Shown piece after piece: positions 25,401 through 34,919 of a DNA stretch of 64,000 nucleotides. Every line of letters starts with the position of its first letter. Positions within the stretch are counted from its first letter, which is position 1. A model generated the notes under the pieces. That model did not search any database, was not told the DNA's origin, and saw only the letters and a list, made by a program, of their open reading frames with translations. The stretch covers positions 139,913-203,912 of the forward strand of contig NW_003546392.1 in the NCBI RefSeq assembly GCF_000090795.2, in the 5' to 3' direction. This DNA is from Amphimedon queenslandica. Its lineage: Eukaryota; Porifera; Demospongiae; Haplosclerida; Niphatidae. Both the position numbers and the translations under genes were made by a program.

Positions 25401-26837
25401 TCAATAATAATGATCAATAGCACAGTGACATATTAATAATAATAATAATAATTAATAATTTACTTGAGTTATTGTAGTGATCTCAACTCTATACTCTACA
25501 ATGCCACAATCTCTAGCTATTAATGAATAAATTAATGAATCAATTAATAAATCAATGAATAAATTACCATAGTGAGGCTCTGGCACAGTCATTCTTATTA
25601 CACTGCTAGAAACATCAGAAGATCTCTTGGTAACAGAACCCACTTCATCATTAGGACCTATTAGCTCTAGAAAAATAACAACAACAAAAGTAACAACAAC
25701 AAAACAACAACAAAACAACAACAACAAAACAACAACAAAACAACAACAATAATATAATACTCAATACTGATACTTTATAGCTAACCATTAAATGTGACAG
25801 CTTGAGACGGGACTGTTTCTATTTCTAAAGAACAGGTACCAGATCCTGAATTTTGGGAACCAGATCCTAAAGACTGGGAGTGGTAAGATGATCCACCTTC
25901 CTCCAATAAGACAAACAAAGCATGAAGACCAATGGAGTACTCCTCACTAGTCAGACCTTAAGGGACAAAGAACATATGTCAGGGAGAGTGTTGTTATGCT
26001 AGTGATGTTATCATCATGACTAGAATAGGATAGGAGGGGTAGTGCAAGGGCCATTGTTAATATAGAAATAAACACTAGGAGGCCAGTCTAACTAAAAATG
26101 GGAAACTTAAGAAGTCCTAGGGCTAAATATGAGGAGGGACCAAAGGAGATTTCAGGAGACTTAGACAAAATGTGGAAAACCAAAAGTCTCCTAAACTCCC
26201 TCTAGATCTATCATTATGTTTGTTACCCAGTTCATGTGTCAGAGATGAAGTTGGTATAATGAAGACTTTTACGTTATCAGTAGGAGTGGCTGTAGCAACC
26301 TAGAGAGAGAGAGGGGGGAGAGAGAGAGGGGGGAGAGAGAGAGGGGGAGAGAGAGGGGGGGGAGAGAGAGGGGGAGAGAGAGAGGGAGGAGAGAGAGAGG
26401 GGGAGAGAGAGAGGGGGGAGAGAGAGAGGGGGAGAGAGAGACAGAGAGAGAGGGGGGGGAGAGAGACAGAGAGAGAGAGGGGGGGGAGAGAGACAGAGAG
26501 AGGGGGGGGGGAGAGAGACAGAGAGAAAAAGAAAGGGAAAAGTGCTGTACATTGTACTATTAAAATGGCGTCTTACCCATTTCATTTTCCTCAAACTATC
26601 AAAAACATTTTTAAATTTGTTTTGAGAAGATATGCCGCTAGCTCTCAACTCCAAGTACACTATCAGCTGCCCATTGTGTACCACTATTAATTAATTAATT
26701 AGCCACACCCTCTAATTAATAATACCTTTCGATTGGCGACTCAGCATAGGCAGTAAAGGAAATATCTTTGAACTGATTTTTTTCTTCATTTCTAAAAAGC
26801 TAATCCTCTTTTTGATATTCAAATTGAAATCACTAAA

Positions 26838-26874
<37 letters not shown>

Positions 26875-27202
26875 TATCACATGTAATAACATACATGTTA
26901 AATGGAATCTGCTCATTTGAGTAGCTGATCAGTTCAACATCACATATTTCTGTTCTTTTATTCAAAAGTTTAATAGTTTTCACCGCCAATCCTTCAGCCA
27001 TAACTGGTCTAGTAATTAATAAAAAATAATTAAATTAATTAGAGATACATAAACTTGTAATAATTGAAAGACTATGGCTAGGTTTGTATAGCAACATTTA
27101 GCTCCATTTCAAGCAGCTAGACTCAAGGGGATAAAGAGAGAGCAAGAAAGAGCTAGGGTTAACTTACCTCGCCTCTTCACGTTGCTCTGTTAGCTGAAGC
27201 AT
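19465..27202 (-). CDS. Large unrecognised protein: RS domain, proline-rich region, multi-IQ array, heptapeptide repeat
   Basis: Small 5' exons start at 27202 (MLQLTEQREEAR, then PVMAEGLAVKTIKLLNKRTEICDVE). They continue VVHNGQLIVYLELR, NVFDSLRKMKW, VKVFIIPTSSLTHELGL; this globular segment loosely resembles a SPOC-type fold (weak inference). A long exon (about 25153-22911) then encodes FEKKRVSIEEYRDRK, an RS domain (YYRSRSRSRSPSSS and beyond), TSD/HVDITD-type acidic repeats and a polyproline stretch. It splices (donor after NDHM) to the last exon (about 22634-19465), which starts EAFPLSPEIEDGEIVEEN. That exon has about eight IQ-type motifs (IQRYARGYIARSKY, IQSAFRGFISRREL), a Ser/Thr-rich region, a further IQ pair (IEKYFISYKEAKAVR; IQRNWRVCK), about 15 SDHQKSA heptads, and a Tyr/His/Pro-rich end. 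Frame is continuous across the splice, so this is one gene of roughly 2,000 residues. RS suggests nuclear speckles and IQ suggests calmodulin or myosin-light-chain binding. I know no family with this architecture. Confidence 0.7.
20041..20345 (-). repeat. 21-bp coding minisatellite (heptapeptide SDHQKSA/SDHQESA)
   Basis: About 15 units of 21 bp keep the reading frame and differ mainly at K/E, V/A and N/H positions. Because the unit is a multiple of three, the other minus frame also repeats (an IIKNQLV-type peptide), but only the SDHQ frame lies in the long exon. Confidence 0.92.
22694..22827. mobile_element. Foldback element in the intron joining the two long exons
   Basis: Arms of 38 bp at 22694-22731 and 22790-22827 are imperfect reverse complements: ATTTAAAACTAGTTCAAATT on the left pairs with the right arm, and both contain CAACGTCAC. 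The 58-bp centre is unique. It makes up most of a 280-bp intron. Confidence 0.6.
26299..26530 (+). repeat. Purine-rich (AG)n/(G)n tract in an intron
   Basis: About 230 bp almost purely of GA and G runs on the plus strand, i.e. CT/C-rich on the gene's sense strand, just 5' of an exon on the minus-strand gene's far side. Long homopurine mirror-like tracts can form triplex DNA; that is a property of composition, not shown here. Confidence 0.9.
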
Positions 27203-27286
27203 TGAATCTGAGTGGGCGTGGTCAATAAAGAAAGGCGTGGCTAATTAGTTGCAAGTGCTTGGGGCGGGGCTCGTTATTAAAACAAA
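27203..27286. promoter_or_regulatory. 84-bp bidirectional promoter (IQ/RS gene and renalase)
   Basis: Only 84 bp separate the divergent start codons. The interval holds GTGGGCGTGGTCAA, GGCGTGGCTAA and a GC box GGGGCGGGGC, all KLF/SP-type sequences, and no TATA box. Confidence 0.65.
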
Positions 27287-28363
27287 ATGGCGGCGAGCAG
27301 CAAGCGAGTTATGATAATTGGAGCAGGAGCTACTGGAGCACTGAGCAGCTCATTCCTAATGGACTCCAGCCCTAACCTAATACTCAACATGTGGGAGAAG
27401 GGGAGAGGAGGAGGAGGGAGAATGAGCACTCACAGAACAGGAATAGACTCTTCAGTACAAGCTCATGTGGATATGGGGGCCCAATACATCACTAGGTATA
27501 ATTCATCACGTGACAACAAGTCCATGGAAAACATTAAAAATAAATTATTTGGAGAATTATTAAGAACCGAGACACTCATTCCATTTCAAGGGATTATAGA
27601 GGGGAGCCCTCAATCAGCCACGCCCACTGCCACACCTACCGTGCATTATGTATCGGCAAATGGTATCAATGGAGTACCAAAGTATTTCCTGGAGAGGTCA
27701 AAGGTCAATGTTAAGTATCGGACTCAATTGGAATCAGTTGAGATCAAAGATGAGTCTATCGTCTTAACGTCAAGTGATGGATTGGTTGAGGAGGCGGAGT
27801 CTTTAATTTTAACCCTTCCTGTCCCTCAGTGCCTCTCGCTGAAAGGGAACCTGTTCAAGGATACGCCTCAAGATGTACTCGATAATTTAAGAGGTGTGGC
27901 CTATTCCTCTCGCTATGCCCTAGGGCTATTCTTTACCGAACCTGTTCCTAAAACAAGTTGGACAGGAAAGTATTACGATGACTCCATAGTCCGGTACATG
28001 TGCTGGGACAGTAACAAGTATTCATTAAAGGACGATAATGAAGTCTCGAGTTTATTGGTACACAGTTCAGTTCCTTTTGGTCTAAAGGAACTTGAAACGG
28101 ACAAAGACAGGGTCAAAGAGGTATTGCTAGGAGCTGTGAAGGAACTGTTGCCTGACCTACCCCCACCAGTACACAGTTATATCATCAGATGGAGATATTC
28201 TCAGGTTTTTAAAGGATACGTTGGATCACCTGGCTATGCTGTGTTGTCCAGTAAACCTCTGGTTGTTATTACTGGGGACGCCTTCACTCATTCAAATCTT
28301 GAAGGATGTATTGAAGCAGCTGCAATGACGACCGATTATATATTAGAAAATATTCATAATTAA
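27287..28363 (+). CDS. RNLS: Renalase-like FAD-dependent NAD(P)H oxidase/anomerase
   Basis: A single uninterrupted exon of 358 codons. The N-terminus has the dinucleotide-binding motif IIGAGATGALSSSFL, then MWEKGRGGGGRMSTHR and DMGAQYIT, as in renalase. Further matches are ANGINGVPKYFLE, LILTLPVPQCLSL, YSSRYALGLFF and VHSSVPFGLKELE, with a C-terminal FAD contact GDAFTHSNLEGCIEAA. Length is close to human renalase (342 aa). The family oxidises isomeric beta-NAD(P)H forms; some members are secreted in vertebrates, but no signal peptide is obvious here. It shares a short bidirectional promoter upstream and ends 11 bp from the stop of PTRH2 on the opposite strand. Absence of introns is unusual among its intron-rich neighbours. 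Confidence 0.93.
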   Translation: MAASSKRVMIIGAGATGALSSSFLMDSSPNLILNMWEKGRGGGGRMSTHRTGIDSSVQAHVDMGAQYITRYNSSRDNKSMENIKNKLFGELLRTETLIPFQGIIEGSPQSATPTATPTVHYVSANGINGVPKYFLERSKVNVKYRTQLESVEIKDESIVLTSSDGLVEEAESLILTLPVPQCLSLKGNLFKDTPQDVLDNLRGVAYSSRYALGLFFTEPVPKTSWTGKYYDDSIVRYMCWDSNKYSLKDDNEVSSLLVHSSVPFGLKELETDKDRVKEVLLGAVKELLPDLPPPVHSYIIRWRYSQVFKGYVGSPGYAVLSSKPLVVITGDAFTHSNLEGCIEAAAMTTDYILENIHN

Positions 28364-28374
28364 TTTATTCATTA

Positions 28375-29768
28375 TTATAATAATTTAAAATGTCCTGTTA
28401 GTTTATCTACAATATCTGAGGGACCTATAATTATTATTAATGATTAATTAATAATAAATTAAGTTAATTAAACTAACCAGGTCCAACACACAGGACAGTT
28501 TCTGATCCAGGAGCAATTTGAGTTCTACCAGCATCACGGACTAAATAGGTGTTAATGCCACACCCACTGGCTTCATGTATCACATCAATACTGAGGGAAA
28601 GAGGAATATTTATACACACACACATTGATGTATTTATGCTAAGTAGCAAGTTTGAGCTGATTCTGACTTCAATTTTTCAAGTTACGGCCAATTTAAAAAA
28701 TGCCAAAATTCTGAAAAATACCCAAGGCTGTAGCCCATGGTTTTTTCCAAAAAATGGCTCCGAAATCACCCCAAATTTTTATTACATTTTCTGATACATA
28801 TTGATGTCCTTATGCTGTGTAGAAAGTTTGAGCCGATTCCGACTTCAATTTTTCAAGTTACGGCCATTTTAAGAAAACGTCAAAAATCTAAAAAATACCC
28901 AAGGCTATAGCCCATGGTTTTTTCCAAAAAATGGCTCCGAAATCACCCCAAATTTTTATTACATTTTCTGATACATATTGATGTCCTTATGCTGTGTAGA
29001 AAGTTTGAGCCGATTCCGACTTCAATTTTTCAAGTTACGGCCATTTTAAGAAAACGTCAAAAATTTGAAAAATACCCAAGGCTATAGCCCATGGTTTCTT
29101 CCAAAAAATGGCTCCAAAATCACCCCAAATTTTTATTACATTTTCTGATACATATTGATGTCCTTATGCTTTTTAGCAAGTTTGAGCTGATTCAGACTTC
29201 AATTTTTCAAGTTACGGCCATTTTAAGAAAACACTCAAAATCTAAACAATACCCTGTACTATTATAGTCCATGGTATTATCCTTACAATGAATCTCTGTC
29301 AGGAACTTTAACTACAACTTTCATATGACCAGCTCTCTCCCAACGCCTTAATAACTAAATAAAAATAAATAAATGATTTTTGATTAATTAATCATACCTC
29401 CATATTACTTCGCATTATTTGCTTGTACCCTCCCACTGCAGCATGCCCCACCTACCAATTAATTAACTAATAATAATAACTATTATTATTATTATTCTTA
29501 CTTGAGCTGCCATTTTTCCTTTCCCCATTTTCAAATCGTTTCTAACTAATAATACCATTTTATATTGTCCTTTGACATAATCAAGAATACTAAAATCAGA
29601 GTCACCCTGCAGTGGTGGGCATTAATTAGAATAACTACATATAATTACTTGCAGACTCCTCAGCAGTTTGGCTGGTTGGTTTCTTTTGCTGATTATAAAT
29701 CCTATCACTAATCCTAGCCCTATACCTCCTGCAACAGCTCCTGCTACATGATACCCAGAGTACTCCAT
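28375..29768 (-). CDS. PTRH2: Peptidyl-tRNA hydrolase 2 (Bit1)
   Basis: Six exons: 29768-29649, 29606-29502, 29451-29398, 29340s-29287, 28590-28478, 28424-28375. The start [29 protein letters not shown] is an N-terminal membrane anchor, as in animal PTRH2 (mitochondrial outer membrane). The Pth2 domain follows: [34 protein letters not shown] with the conserved K-M-G-K-G-K-x-A-A-Q and [10 protein letters not shown], then [38 protein letters not shown]. It hydrolyses peptidyl-tRNA and is implicated in anoikis in vertebrates. Its stop is 11 bp from the renalase stop on the other strand. The intron at about 28591-29286 is filled by the 177-bp array while other introns are short. Start codon is shared-promoter distance (85 bp) from the DUF4291 gene. 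Confidence 0.93.
28595..29280 (+). repeat. Tandem array of the 177-bp repeat in a PTRH2 intron
   Basis: The ATGGCTCC anchor recurs at 28754, 28931 and 29108, exactly 177 bp apart, with partial units at both ends. The array occupies nearly the complete intron. Confidence 0.93.
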
Positions 29769-29853
29769 TTTCATTAATAGCCACACCTTCTTACCCACGT
29801 GTTTTCACGTGTGCAGTTGGTGGAAACAGCCCCGCCCATAAAAGATCCTGATA
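29769..29853. promoter_or_regulatory. 85-bp bidirectional promoter (PTRH2 and DUF4291 gene) with paired CACGTG
   Basis: Two CACGTG boxes lie at 29796-29801 and 29806-29811, 10 bp apart, flanked by CCACACC (29781) and a CCCCGCCC GC box (near 29831). No TATA box. Confidence 0.7.
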
Positions 29854-30793
29854 ATGGCAACAGCTCAGCAGGATAAGAGTTTGAAGGGAAAGGACTGGAT
29901 AAGAGAGTCCTACATTGAGCAGCAGACTGGAGTATGGCCTAAGGACGGGAAGCATATATTAGCTCAGTATGATGATGAAGACATCATTGTATACCAGGCT
30001 TACTCTAGAGGCATTGGGTCATATGCCATCGAACACCAAAAGTAGGGTCAAAAGCAGGGCTGATAATAGTAATTGTGAGTATTAAATACTTGTATTTGGA
30101 ACAGGTTTGGTGGTCCTCTCTTCTCCTACAGTCGTATGTCATGGATAAAGACTAACTTCCTGTGGATGATGTACAGGAGCGGTTGGGGATCAAAAGAGAA
30201 CCAGGAGATGGTCCTAGCAGTCAGGATCTCTAGAAATGGATTTGATACAATACTATCGCATGCACTTACTGGTAATGGCGAATTGAAATTATTATGAGCA
30301 TGTAGATCTCTTTATGCATGATTGTAGCATTACCTAGCAAGCAGGTGTAGTACAATTGCAAGTTAAAAGCTTTTACTGGTATATTGTCTCCTGCTACAAT
30401 TTATTTTAGAATTGAAAGCACTGAAAGTTTGGAAGACACGACAAATAAACAAATAAATAACACCAAATGAATATTTATTATTTAACGATAGGTCATGATG
30501 AGAAGTTGCTAGGGAAAGGCCAGTCACCAGTGAGACTCCAGTGGGATCCTGATCATCATCCTGATGGATCGGCCCTGAGCAGAAGAGCCATCCAACTAGG
30601 ATTAAGAAATGATATACTAGCACGATATGGTGATGAATGGACCACTGATATCACTGATATCAGTGATTTTGTTCATGATCAGTATCAAGCCAATGTGATA
30701 TCTCGTCAATGGGATAAACTACTGGTTCCAAGAGAAAGAGTTTACCATGTTACTAACGAAGAGATAGCAAAACAAATTAAACTAATAGATTAA
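29854..30793 (+). CDS. DUF4291 family protein
   Basis: Exons 29854-30041, 30105-30271 and 30492-30793 encode about 218 residues. Family hallmarks are in order: ILAQYDDEDIIVYQAYSRGIGSYAIEHQ, FSYSRMSWIKTNFLWMMYRSGWG, ENQEMVLAVRISRNGFDTIL, PVRLQWDPDHHPDGSALSRRAIQLGLR, and W.TDITDISDFV. Conservation of the Y-Q-A-Y, R-M-[ST]-W-I-K and QWDP blocks is the basis of the call. The biochemical role of DUF4291 is not established to my knowledge. The gene is complete, with GT-AG introns in frame, so it is integrated in the animal genome rather than a contaminant. It shares a bidirectional promoter with PTRH2. Confidence 0.88.
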
Positions 30794-30871
30794 TTATAAT
30801 AATTATTTAAATAAGTAATACAACAATAACATGACAAGAATAATAATAGTAGTAGTAATAACAATAAAACG

Positions 30872-30936
30872 TGTTGTGCATTTTCACAAGGAGTGAGACA
30901 GATAGTTGTGCATTTTAACAAGGAGTGAGACAGATA
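30872..30936. repeat. Direct 32-bp duplication downstream of the DUF4291 gene
   Basis: Two copies of GTTGTGCATTTTCACAAGG (second with A for C), each continuing with AGTGAGACAGATA, start at 30872 and 30904. Located between convergent gene ends, so probably within a 3' UTR. Confidence 0.85.
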
Positions 30937-30992
30937 ATACAAGATATAAGACACACAATGTCATAGTTATTATCATCAATATGCACGGCTCA

Positions 30993-32505
30993 TTAGCGAT
31001 AGATTATTCTCTGCTGTGGAGCAGCTGCCAAGTTAACAACAGTGACATTAACTGATGATTGCTGTTGAACTACAGCTGAGTGAGGCCGCTGAGGTGGGCG
31101 GGGCTGAGGACCTGGTACATAAGGCCTGGACTGATAGGGAGCAGGTGGTGGACAGCTTCTCTGCATGGGCGGAGTCAAAGATGGTGGCCTGACTTGAGGA
31201 GGCTGCATGTACTGCTGCCTCTGAGGAGGAGGAGGGTACTGGTGCCTCTGTGGAGGGGGAGGGTACTGCTGCTGAGGAGGACGATAAGGACCGTTATAAG
31301 GACCTGGAGGAGGAGCAGTATGAGTATAATTAGGAGGATATTGGGGGTGTGGCATGGGAGGAGCCTGGGGCATAGGAGGAGCCTGGGGCATTGGAGGAGC
31401 CTGGGACATTGGAGGTCCCTGGGATAATGAACGACCCAATGGCATAGGAGGGGCCTGGGGCATAGGAGGACCTTGATGAGACAATGGACGACCCATTGGC
31501 ATTGGGGGAGCCTGGGGCATGGGCGGAGCTTGTGGCATGGGAGGTCCCTGGGGCATTGGTTGAGGCATAGGGGGTCCCTGGGGCTCATGTATCGTAGGAG
31601 GGGCCACTGCTGTATAAGGAGGAGGGGCAGTGTTATCAGTGGGAGGAGCCAAGTCTGTATTCTTAAGATAGGTTGGGTCAGGATACTTCTGTGGCTCACT
31701 GCCATCTTTAACCTTCGACAGTGCACCAATCCATTCTCTACACAAATAAACAAACAAATAAATAACAAATGCAATTAATACGTCAATATAGAAATAGGGA
31801 AATAACACTTGCATAAGGCTGCCAGCAACATTAAAAGATGATGTTATGAACATCCTGTCTCATGATTCAAAGGTTACATTCCATTCTACACGTAAGGACA
31901 TTATTATCATTATTATTATGACATTCATTCTCATTAACAATGAATCAGTCCAACTCTCCTACACTAAATGGCATTCATATACCATGTACATGTGTATTGA
32001 ATATCAACCAGGTTCCGATTGGTTAATAACAGTTGTGATACAATAACTACCCTGTACTGTACCAGTAATAATGGTCTGACGTAGGTTACGCTAGTGTATT
32101 CCCATATTGCAACAGTTATACTGTAAACAGTAATTAATTACCTGCACTCGTGTTGAGTGTCACAAACAAATGTATAATTCCTGTCCTGTGTTACGATCAC
32201 CAATGATCGATCCATTGATGAAGGATCAGGTAGCTTGTCTCCAATCCCTGCTTCATAAGTACACACACGCTCCATGTTAATAATATCAACGCGTCCTTTC
32301 TCAGCCTTGCACTGTGAGTCGGGATAATAATACAGGAACCCGTTAGGCTTTAGCATGAAATATCTCCTCTTCCATGATTTGACGTTGCCACCTAAAACAA
32401 GATACAAGACCGTAAAAGACTGTATTTAGCACCAGCCTGGAAGCACAGACGATACTTACCACACTTCTTTGCGTATCCAGCTTTAACATAATCACCAGTT
32501 GACAT
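30993..32505 (-). CDS. PH-domain protein with proline/methionine-rich tail (evectin/PLEKHB-like)
   Basis: Three exons: 32505-32460, 32391-32142, 31737-30993. The N-terminus MSTGDYVKAGYAKKCGGNVKSWKRRYFMLKPNGFLYYYPD is the start of a PH domain; the K-x-x-K-R-R-x-F strand pair is the usual phosphoinositide site. The domain continues to FVCDTQHECREWIGALSKV, where the conserved Trp of the C-terminal helix is present. After it comes NTAPPPYTAVAPP, similar to the PPPY-containing linker of evectins (PLEKHB1/2). About 150 residues of repeats follow (GPPMPQAPPMP), then Tyr/Gln/Pro-rich sequence, ending QQRIIYR. No C-terminal TM anchor is seen, unlike PLEKHB2, so evectin orthology is uncertain. Probably a phosphoinositide-binding membrane adaptor with WW/SH3 ligands. 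Confidence 0.75.
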
Positions 32506-32927
32506 CTTTAGCTTGTGAAAATAAAGTAAAATGTGCTTTGTCGCTCTATCTTTGGCCGGTCGTCTTGAACAGTCGGTATTTAGTATACCACGCCTATACA
32601 GGTAATAGGATTATTATGCGTGGGAGTACAAATCTTCGGCAAGGCAGCCTCACCTCTTTGCGGACTCTATTGCGCATGCGCAGTGAGAAATAAATCCACG
32701 GAAAGTATTCAGTCAATCATATTTCCCGTATACTATAGGCGTGGTAAATATACTTCTGACGTCATTCCGGCCTGCTGATCAAACCATACCACCCTTACCT
32801 TTTGACCACCTTTTGTATTTTTTACGTTTATTCTGATCCTCAGGTCCTCCTAGGTCTCTACTGCCTCTCATTCCTTCTACTGCTAGCCCACTGTACTGGT
32901 ATTATATTCTTAAAGACCTGCCACGTC
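32506..32927. promoter_or_regulatory. Divergent promoter region (PH gene and PITP) with NRF1-like palindrome
   Basis: A perfect TGCGCATGCGCA at 32671-32682 lies mid-interval, with CCACGCC near 32590 and GGCGTGG near 32740. No coding content supported. Confidence 0.6.
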
Positions 32928-34481
32928 ATGTTGATAAAGGAATTGTAAGTATTTTGTATGTATAACGTTGTATTATCGAGATAACAATTATGTATACAAT
33001 TATTGTGTGTTTAATGTAGTTTGCTTAATTTATATAATAGTTTGCTTAGTAATTCTATTCAAGCATTTTATTAACAAATATTTTATCACTTGTATCTTTA
33101 TTTTATTTAGTCGTATTATTCTTCCCTTCACTCCTGAAGAAGTGAGTTTATTATATTTTATTGGCAGTGTTGTTAAAACACCTCACAGGTCACTTCCTCC
33201 TTCCTTTCCCTCCCTCTCTCTCTCTCTCTCTCTCACTTTACACATTGCACTTGTTAATTAATTAATTAAAAACGTTTATTATTATTATTATTATTACTAT
33301 TATTATTATTATTATACTAGTATCATGTTGGTCAGCTATGGTCGGTCGCTCAAGCTAGTAAAAATGAAACAGGAGGTGGTGACGGTGTTGAGGTCGTCAT
33401 AAACGAAGAAAGAGATTTTGACAAACATGGAAAGGGACAGTTCACTCATAAGATATTCCACTTATCACAGTATGTTTAAACCACACCCACTGTCACACCT
33501 ATTAATTATATTTCCAGTAAAGTACCTCGTTTTGTGAGAGCGTTGGCTCCCAAAGGATCTCTTGAAGTCCACGAGGAAGCAATAAATGCTTTTCCTTACA
33601 TCAAGACAGATATTACCGTATGTTAACTAATTAATATTCATAATAATTGAGTGGGTGTGGTTTGTATAGAACCCTGATTACATGAAGGACGGGTTCAAGA
33701 TAACGATAGAGTCCATTCACATTGCAGACGACAGGGGGCTACAGGAAAACGTGAGTGTCACATGATAATCACATGATGACTTATTGTTGGATATTGGGAC
33801 AGGTTCATAACTTACCACCTGATCTTTTGAAATTAAGAGAAGTGGTCACTATTGATATTGTTAATGATCCTTATGACCCACGGGTGAGATTAATCAATTA
33901 ATTAATTAATTAATTGATTGATTGATTAATTGATTGATTGTAGGATTATAAACCTGAATGGGATCCAAGGTTAGTCCGCTCCGAAAGGGCTGACAGGGGA
34001 CCATTAAAACCTGACTGGAAGGCAAGAAATAATAATAATAATAATAATTATTATTATTATTATTGTTATTATATTTTTAGGAATCTTCCCAGCCGATAAT
34101 GTGTGCCTATAAACTTGTAACTTGTGAATTTAAATGGTGGGGGCTACAGACCAGAGTTGAAAGTATGATAATGAAGGTTCGTGGCATCAATATCAGTGTT
34201 ATTATATCAGTATTAGCATCAATATCAGTGTTAATGTCATTACTGTCACCATTTAGGCTGAGCGTAGGATATTCACTTCATTTCACAGACAAGTTTATTG
34301 CTGGTTGGATGAGTGGTATGGAATGACAATGGACGACATTAGACGGATTGAAGAAGAAACTAGGAAAGCTTTAGAAGAAGTATGTCTTCTCTCTCTTTCT
34401 TTCTCTCTCCTGTTACTTTTAAATTTTTAAACCCAATAGGCCAGAACTAAAGGGGAGCTAAGAGGAATGAGTGAGCAATAG
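32928..34481 (+). CDS. PITPNA/B-like: Class I phosphatidylinositol transfer protein
   Basis: Ten exons, beginning 32928-32944 and 33111-33141 ([16 protein letters not shown]), then 33321-33469 ([29 protein letters not shown]), and on through [90 protein letters not shown], ending GELRGMSEQ. These match PITPalpha/beta along the full length, including the [14 protein letters not shown] and WWGLQ lipid-exchange elements. It transfers PI and PC between membranes. The intron after DWK (34021) has a GC donor (GCAAGA) and a normal acceptor at 34080. The introns carry (TTA)n and a TATCAGTGTTA-type minisatellite. Confidence 0.93.
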
Positions 34482-34779
34482 ACTTATTGAACACTTCATG
34501 CTAGTTATTAATAATAATAATAATTTCTCATTTTGTTTGTCATTATTATTACTATTATTATTATTACTATTATTGTCTTTATTGTTGTTATAAATTATTA
34601 TTGTTATTGATACTTTTGCTATCTTTTTTATTATTATTATTATTATAACATAAATTTAAGTATAAATTAAGAGTGATGCAAGAGGGCAAAATGATGATAA
34701 ACAGAAGCCCTAGTTTAATAGACTTTCTAATGCATCAGCCACACCTCTAAAAAAAATTAGCATACGTAATATGACGTAA
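34482..34779. other. Intergenic, AT-rich
   Basis: Contains (ATT)n/(ATA)n microsatellite runs between 34512 and 34640, the probable PITP 3' UTR, and CCACACC at 34739. No gene seen. Confidence 0.6.
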
Positions 34780-34919
34780 ATGTGGGTGTAAGGTACTAGG
34801 TAAGGTACTAGGTCAGGTGACTTTTGAATCACGTGAGTAGAAAATGTGCCACGTGGTAAGGTAAGTTCAGTATTTTTCTTTAATGTTGATATGATAGATT
34901 TTGCAGGTAAGGCTTGATA
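34780..34919 (+). promoter_or_regulatory. GCN1 upstream region with two CACGTG boxes
   Basis: CACGTG at 34830-34835 and 34850-34855, exactly 20 bp apart, with CAGGTGAC at 34814. Also a short tandem 'aaggtactaggt' (34791-34813). The start codon is at 34920. Confidence 0.55.
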
